From: Pogonophryne albipinna | Lineage: Eukaryota > Chordata > Actinopteri > Perciformes > Artedidraconidae | Direction of reading: 5' to 3' | DNA length: 64,000 bases | Assembly: GCA_028583405.1 (NCBI GenBank) | Contig: CM053259.1 | Span: 22,297,951-22,361,950 of the forward strand | In this document: in pieces, positions 58,757-64,000 of the stretch | How the letters are laid out: each line of letters opens with the position of its first letter | Numbering within the stretch: position 1 is the first letter of the stretch | Translations under genes and position numbers: made by a program | The notes under the pieces: generated by a model | Databases searched by the model: none | What the model was told of the DNA's origin: nothing | Seen by the model: the letters and a program-made list of their open reading frames with translations, nothing else

Positions 58757-59380
58757 TCAACAAGACATGACAACCCACGTAATGCAACTGGCTTGTAACA
58801 GGAGACTGTGATTCAGACACACATGACTTGATATGTGTCTGTAGGTCACGTAGTAAATGGTCTGTTAGCTGATGTAAATGGGTGACTAATGCAGAAAGGT
58901 TCCAGCCTGTATTGTGTTTTAGTGAAAACAATGACAACATTCAAGTTGTGGCTCTGACAGTGACCCCCTGTTGTAAATCTTTCCAACTTTTGGAAAAGTT
59001 GAACATTTACTTTCCAGTAACCTGGGGTGTGCGGATACATCACTATACAGTGTGTGTGTTGCTGAAGTTCTTGTTAGCTACCACTCTTAATAATACAGCA
59101 CCATAAATACGCACTTTAAATGTTTAGTCTTATTTGTTTAACATGAAACATTCTCCAGCCTCACATGTAATGAACCGAGTGTTTGAAGGATTTAGGTGGA
59201 TCTATAAGCAGAAATTGAAATATGGGATCAGATCAGCATCCATGGTGTTTGACTTTTGCACATCCATGATTTAACAGTCCCCAGGAAGAGTGCTGGGCTT
59301 TAAGGACCATTTTTGTAATGAACAAACGGGAGGATTAGTCAGTAGGTTGCATTGCAATCTACAACCTCAACACTAAAGAC
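58757..59380. repeat. Direct duplication, copy 2 (624 bp)
   Basis: Second copy of the block at 57,072-57,690, with an extra ATTGC near its right end. By eye the copies are about 97-98 percent identical, so the duplication is recent relative to the transposon remnants. Confidence 0.95.
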
Positions 59381-60359
59381 ACTTAATCCTACAAAGTGGA
59401 CCTAAATGTGCGGCATCTTCTCATCTAACTTTCAGCAACCAAAATAATTTTCCACAACAGCCAGCACCCAGGTGTTTTATGAATTGATACCACATGTAAT
59501 TATTGCACCTGTAGTAAACAGGTCAACAGACAGATAAACAATGTGAATTTGATTTGGCTGTAAAGTCAGTTTACCACCAGAAGTGTGTCAGCTCCTCCTC
59601 TGATGTGAGGTTTTTCTCCGCCTGTCTACAGTATATTCAATATTCATTATCTTATTTTTTAAGGTATGGTAACAGCTTTGATAAGACTGTCCTAGTTTGT
59701 CTTGATGTTGATATGGTTGTTACTGAGTGACTAAGATGGCTGGGTAAATGTAAATGATATATCATAATTAAATCATTGTTTGGTCTGGGAGTGCCTGAGG
59801 GCAAAGATTAATCTAACCGGACGTCTACAAAATGTGAGTACACTCTTGGTCTACACCGTTGACAGAATTTCTAAACCCTTTTGATGCAGGTATTCTTGAA
59901 AGAATAAGTAAACTATGATTTAAAAAAAAGAAAGTAACTATTGTGCTGTTTAAAAGAAAGCAATTGAAAGTCTCACAACCACAGGGACTGTCAGCTGACC
60001 CATTTTCGAAGAAGTGAAACAAACAAGACTGTGAAATTATTGAAGATCGTATCTTACAACCTGTTCTAAAAAAGGCATAGGCACAAGACTAGTAATTCAT
60101 TAAAGGTCGTTCATTCATGCGTTCACAATGTCTCACTGATTAAGTACAAATTATCTTCAACACAGTGACAATCAGATGTGCATAGTTGCTCTTTAATGTT
60201 GAACCAATATCCAGCAAATCATTTGGAAACAGGGAAAAAGCATTTAGCTCTGCAGTACAAAAGAGATGTTGTTGTTTGAATGACCCGCATGACTGATTCT
60301 GTGTTACATAAGAAAATAAGATCAACACACTTGGAGTTAACCTAATTCTCCCAGAGGCA
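59381..60359. other. Unassigned intergenic sequence
   Basis: AT-rich, with no gene or repeat end recognised. Confidence 0.3.
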
Positions 60360-60367
60360 GAGGTCAT

Positions 60368-61152
60368 CAGAGTTGGGTGTAACGCGTTGTAACGCGTTAC
60401 TTTGTAACGCGTTACTGTAATAATATTACTTTTGTCGGTAACGGAGTAGTGTAACGCGCTACTTTTATAATTCAGTAATCACACTACAGTTACTAACATT
60501 GCCCCGACACGCGTTACTTCGTTACTTACTAAAATCAGTCATAATAAAACCTCAACAAACACCTGCAAAGAACACATGCTAAGGTGAAGCTAACGCACAG
60601 CTATTTGTTGTTTGTTTATATCACGTAGTCTGTTCTTCTTCTCTGTTTTCCGGTTGTTGGCTGTTTTGAATGACGAATACACACTACCGCCGCCTGCTGG
60701 TAAGGAGAGTTATTGCCACTCACGCATGCGCAGTTCGTACGTGCTCGGCTCACCTGAAGTCTTTGCGGTGTCTGGTTCCAGTGCAACACATGGCCAACAC
60801 GCAGGAGAACACGCCGACGCAACAGCGTGAGCAGAGAGACTGCGCAAAATATACAGATAGCAGGAGACAGAGGACAGCCATGGTCAGATAGGAAAACATT
60901 CAGGATCTGGATCAGTCTTATGCGACAATGGAAACTGAACTAAAGAGAACATTTGAAACTTTAGCAGTCTGCGTGATCTGCCGGCAGGGAGGGACGGGCC
61001 GGCCCTGCGAGTAAAGTAACGAGTAAAGTAACGAGTAAAGTAACGAGTTACTTTATGTAGAGAGTAACGAAGTAGTGTAATATATTACTTTTTTTTAAAG
61101 TAATATGTAATATGTAATATATTACTTTTTTTTAGTAACGACCCCATCTCTG
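60368..61152. mobile_element. hAT-type MITE (GTAACGCG family), 785 bp
   Basis: The ends CAGAGTTGGGTGTAACGCG and GTAACGACCCCATCTCTG are inverted, with GTAACGCGTTAC palindromic subterminal repeats and a GAGTAAAGTAAC tandem near 61,013-61,050. The flanks GAGGTCAT (60,360-60,367) and GTGGTCAT (61,153-61,160) are an 8-bp duplication with one change. The interior open frames are not recognisable. Confidence 0.88.
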
Positions 61153-61405
61153 GTGGTCATAGCTTTTATATCTTTATCTCAAGCACCAATTGTAGGCATA
61201 GTAAACATGCCAAGGTAGAGTTAGTGAGGACACACTCAAACAAAGCTGGAGTAACACTGTGTGTGAGTGCCATCTCTAAACTACTACTTTTGCGGCTACG
61301 CAGGAATTGCTTAGATGAATATGAGATGGATTTTTTATTTGGTTACATTGGCAACATTACATTGCCATTAACAGCCTGCTTCCCTTCCATACTGTTTGTT
61401 TTATT
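61153..61405. other. Short unique spacer between two related hAT elements
   Basis: About 250 bp with no feature of its own apart from the flanking target-site duplications. Confidence 0.4.
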
Positions 61406-63302
61406 CAGTGTTGGGTGTAACGCGTTACAAAAGTAACGGAGTTACAGTAATATATTACTTTTTGCTGTAACAAAGTAATGTAACGCATTACTAATGAAAT
61501 GTGGGTAATATATTACCCGTTACAATGCTCAGTAACGCAGTTACAACACATTTTAACCCGAAATTAAATGGTGATTTGTTTTTTAAGAATGTACTAACAT
61601 TGCGAGACATTCCGACACCAGACAAATTGTGCGGGTAGATTAGTAAACCTGGTGTGTTTACCCTTTAGGCTTCGCGTCGGGATCTTCGGGCAGTTGAATG
61701 TTATGCACCCTCTACTCAAAAAAGAGAACGGAGCGAAAAATACAAACAACAAATTGTGTCAGGTGCGCATGACCTGCTCCGCTGCGCGTGCATCATTTCC
61801 AAAGTGCTTCCACAGCAGTGACACACATCTGTGGATAATAATTTATACGAAAATGGTTAAAGCAACCATCACTAAACGCCAGCAACACTGCATCTACTGC
61901 AGACAGTAGCAACAGGTCAGATGGGGACATCACGTTACCCTCCGTTGTGGACACTAGCTTACTCCCGCCTGACTCGCCGCCCTCAACCCCGGAGCAGCTA
62001 CGCAGCCCCTCTGCGGTCCGCAGGTGCCAGGATACCACGGCAAAACAGAGCCTGCCCAGGTATATCAAGTACCCGCCTGTACAGTGGGGTTAGGCGGTCA
62101 TTTTGCAGCTCGTGGTATAAAAATAGACAATGGAATATTCATGTGAAAATAGTGCCATATTCTGCCATGCCTGTAGAAATGTTGGGTCAAAAATAATGCA
62201 TACAATAGCACAGATGCCTTCACCACGAATGGCTACAAAAAGATCTCATATCCCAAGCTTATCAACGAGCTAATGTTGCAGCTGAAATGTTCTCCAGGTC
62301 ACAAAGTCAACCTCACATGATGATGTGATACTAGTTTTCAAGCACAGGAAATATTCTCTTCCCAGAGTATATGATGGGACCAAAGTGATGATTTAGTACA
62401 TGGTTTTAATAATACTTTTGCTTTTCAATGTTTGCCATTTCAAACCATGAGCTGGTTCAAATCATATGTGCCTTGATTTACAATATGTTCTCATTTGTTT
62501 TATCAGTACAGCTTTGAAGCTTTTGTGCTTTTCTTTGCCATAGTCCACTTTGGACTATATGAAATATTTCAGGATTGCACTTTTAACACACTTGAAATGT
62601 TCTCACTTGCTTGGTTTCAAAACATAACAAATGCCATAATCTGTTCATTGGGGACCATCAATGCTATTTTTCATTGCTGTTGCCGGCCACTATTGCTCAT
62701 GTAAACCTACTACCTATTACCCTGTAATCTCAGAGGCACCCTGAGTCATTTTGTTCTGGAACCGGGCCTGTACACGGCCATATACTAAACACACTACAGA
62801 GCCCATTCCGTGTCCTGTTAGTGTTTACTTCCTCTCTGCCTTCTGCTGGTGATTTATCTGACGTCCAGCGCTCCGTCTTTTAACCTCTTTTCCTTTCTCT
62901 TTCTGGATCCTCCTTAGCAACCTTCATTATAGTCATTGACAGTGGTCTGTACTGCTGTATTAACAACGTGTCACATGTTAAGAATTTACAATCAGAATCG
63001 AGTATTCAACTAAGCCGTGTAATACAAGTTGTTAGTAGCCTTAAGGGCCTACACAGTTGTTATGCTACCACATCGCCGTTCACTGGATGTATAATGAGCT
63101 GCACTAAACTACATTTTAGCATTTAAAATACCTAGCCATTATTTTGCGGTTATTTTGGTGAAAGTAACTAAAAAGTAACTAAAGTAGTGTAACTCATTAC
63201 ATTTCAGAGACAGTAATATTGTAATGTAACTTATTACTTTCAAAAGAGAGTAATAAGTAATATGTAATATATTACATTTTGGAAGTAACTTGCCCAACAC
63301 TG
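61406..63302. mobile_element. hAT-type element (GTAACGCG family), 1,897 bp, exact 8-bp duplication
   Basis: The ends CAGTGTTGGGTGTAACGCG and GGAAGTAACTTGCCCAACACTG are inverted. GTTTTATT is duplicated exactly at 61,398-61,405 and 63,303-63,310. Subterminal GTAATATATTAC repeats are at both ends. About 1.5 kb of internal sequence remains, including an 83-codon stop-free stretch (61,842-62,090, plus strand) rich in Ser and Pro that reads PPDSPPSTPEQLRSPSAV. I cannot assign this to a transposase domain, and it has no ATG at its start. Confidence 0.92.
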
Positions 63303-63310
63303 GTTTTATT

Positions 63311-63693
63311 CCATACTTTTGCATGCATGCAAAAATACCCACTGGACATAAATGATCTCTTTGACATCAGTGTTCGGTAAACTATAATTTCTTTACACTT
63401 GGCAGGAGCAACACATTCCAGCCGCAGCAGGTCGGCCTGTGCAGAGAGAGTTGGACCGTTCACTGAAGGGGAAGCTGCGCCTAACCAGCCTCTGTTTTGA
63501 TTCCTGAGGAAAGTATGTGAGGTCAGGACGACACGACATTAGCTCGGGGGTGAAACTGCAAATGACAATTCATAGCAAAATCACTGCAACTCACACCAAA
63601 CCAATCTAGATTGATAAGAAATCACTACAGGTAAGAGATCAATGTTGTTTTTTTATTTTGGGGTAAATCTTCCCTTGGCCTGTAGAGATTACA
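63311..63693. other. Unassigned sequence
   Basis: Mixed composition, with a short GC-richer patch at 63,400-63,490. No gene was recognised. Confidence 0.3.
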
Positions 63694-64000
63694 TTAAAGG
63701 CCCCCTATCGAACTCTTTTACAACAATATATTATAGGTCTCAGATATATACAAAACATGTCTCTGAACTGTTTGGCTTGAAATACCAAACATATCTTACA
63801 TTGTAGCATCCCATTAACCCCTCTGTATCAGCCCTGTTTCAAAAGTGCTGATTATGTGGATGTCTTGGTTTAAAAAAACACAATGGTGCTCTAGGAGGAC
63901 ATTCAGGTGATAAGGTGGACGGGTGTTACCTTAGTTGGTAAGTGGCTAATGGTTTCCCAACAAAGACTGTTATGCCATCACTATGTTGCCAAATCTGATC
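63694..64000. mobile_element. Start of a dispersed fish repeat, cut by the right edge
   Basis: ATTAAAGGCCCCCTAT ... ATAGGTCTCAGATATATACAAAACATGT resembles the widespread fish element that begins TTAAAGGTCCCCTATTATG with GGTCTC and AAAACATGTTT further in. It is degenerate, with the other end outside the window. Confidence 0.4.

Noticed and set aside
54671..64000. st3gal1, the next gene after NDRG1 in human
   Set aside because: No sialyltransferase motif was found in any frame. It may lie beyond the window.

Overview
The window reads as vertebrate, specifically teleost fish, genomic DNA. Genes are split by GT-AG introns, non-coding DNA is AT-rich, CA/GT and GA microsatellites are long, and there is a dense load of hAT-type DNA elements with exact 8-bp target-site duplications plus L2-, L1- and other LINE-derived remnants of kinds common in ray-finned fish. 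There is no sign of bacterial or viral gene organisation.

Four protein genes can be supported. (1) The first two coding exons of abitram (FAM206A/Simiate) lie on the minus strand at 991-1,260; the gene runs off the left edge. (2) sla (Src-like adaptor) is on the minus strand, with seven coding exons between 10,104 and 13,663 that splice in frame to 271 codons. (3) ccn4 (WISP1) is on the plus strand, with five coding exons between 35,669 and 41,350 that splice to 359 codons with the full IGFBP-VWC-TSP1-CTCK architecture. (4) ndrg1 is on the minus strand, with fifteen coding exons between 43,121 and 50,519 (381 codons), a 5' non-coding exon near 54,403-54,537, and a second, separately promoted first exon at 48,313-48,366. 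Exon edges were read by eye from splice consensus and confirmed by reading-frame continuity and protein similarity recalled from the human and fish families.

The order sla(-), ccn4(+), ndrg1(-) matches the human 8q24 order SLA-WISP1-NDRG1. In human, however, SLA is nested inside thyroglobulin (TG), and no TG-like exon was recognised here. abitram maps to 9q31 in human, so the left edge is a rearrangement relative to mammals or a fish-specific arrangement.

Layout: 1-1.3 kb abitram start; 1.3-10 kb mostly unassigned with a GT microsatellite, one hAT MITE and two splice-bounded candidate exons; 10-14 kb sla; 14-35 kb a repeat-rich gene desert holding LINE remnants, five hAT-type elements, one SINE-like remnant and an L2-like LINE interrupted by a hAT element; 35-42 kb ccn4; 42-54.6 kb ndrg1; 54.6-64 kb a non-coding region with a 0.62-kb direct duplication, two related hAT elements carrying a GTAACGCG-rich terminus, and the start of another repeat.

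No wholly new biological system was demonstrated. The items most worth a second look are the alternative TATA-driven first exon of ndrg1; a hAT element that kept its BED finger and dimerisation tail but lost the catalytic core; the nested hAT-in-LINE insertion; the near-identical duplicated block at 57.1/58.8 kb; and the unexplained splice-bounded open exons on the plus strand between abitram and sla.
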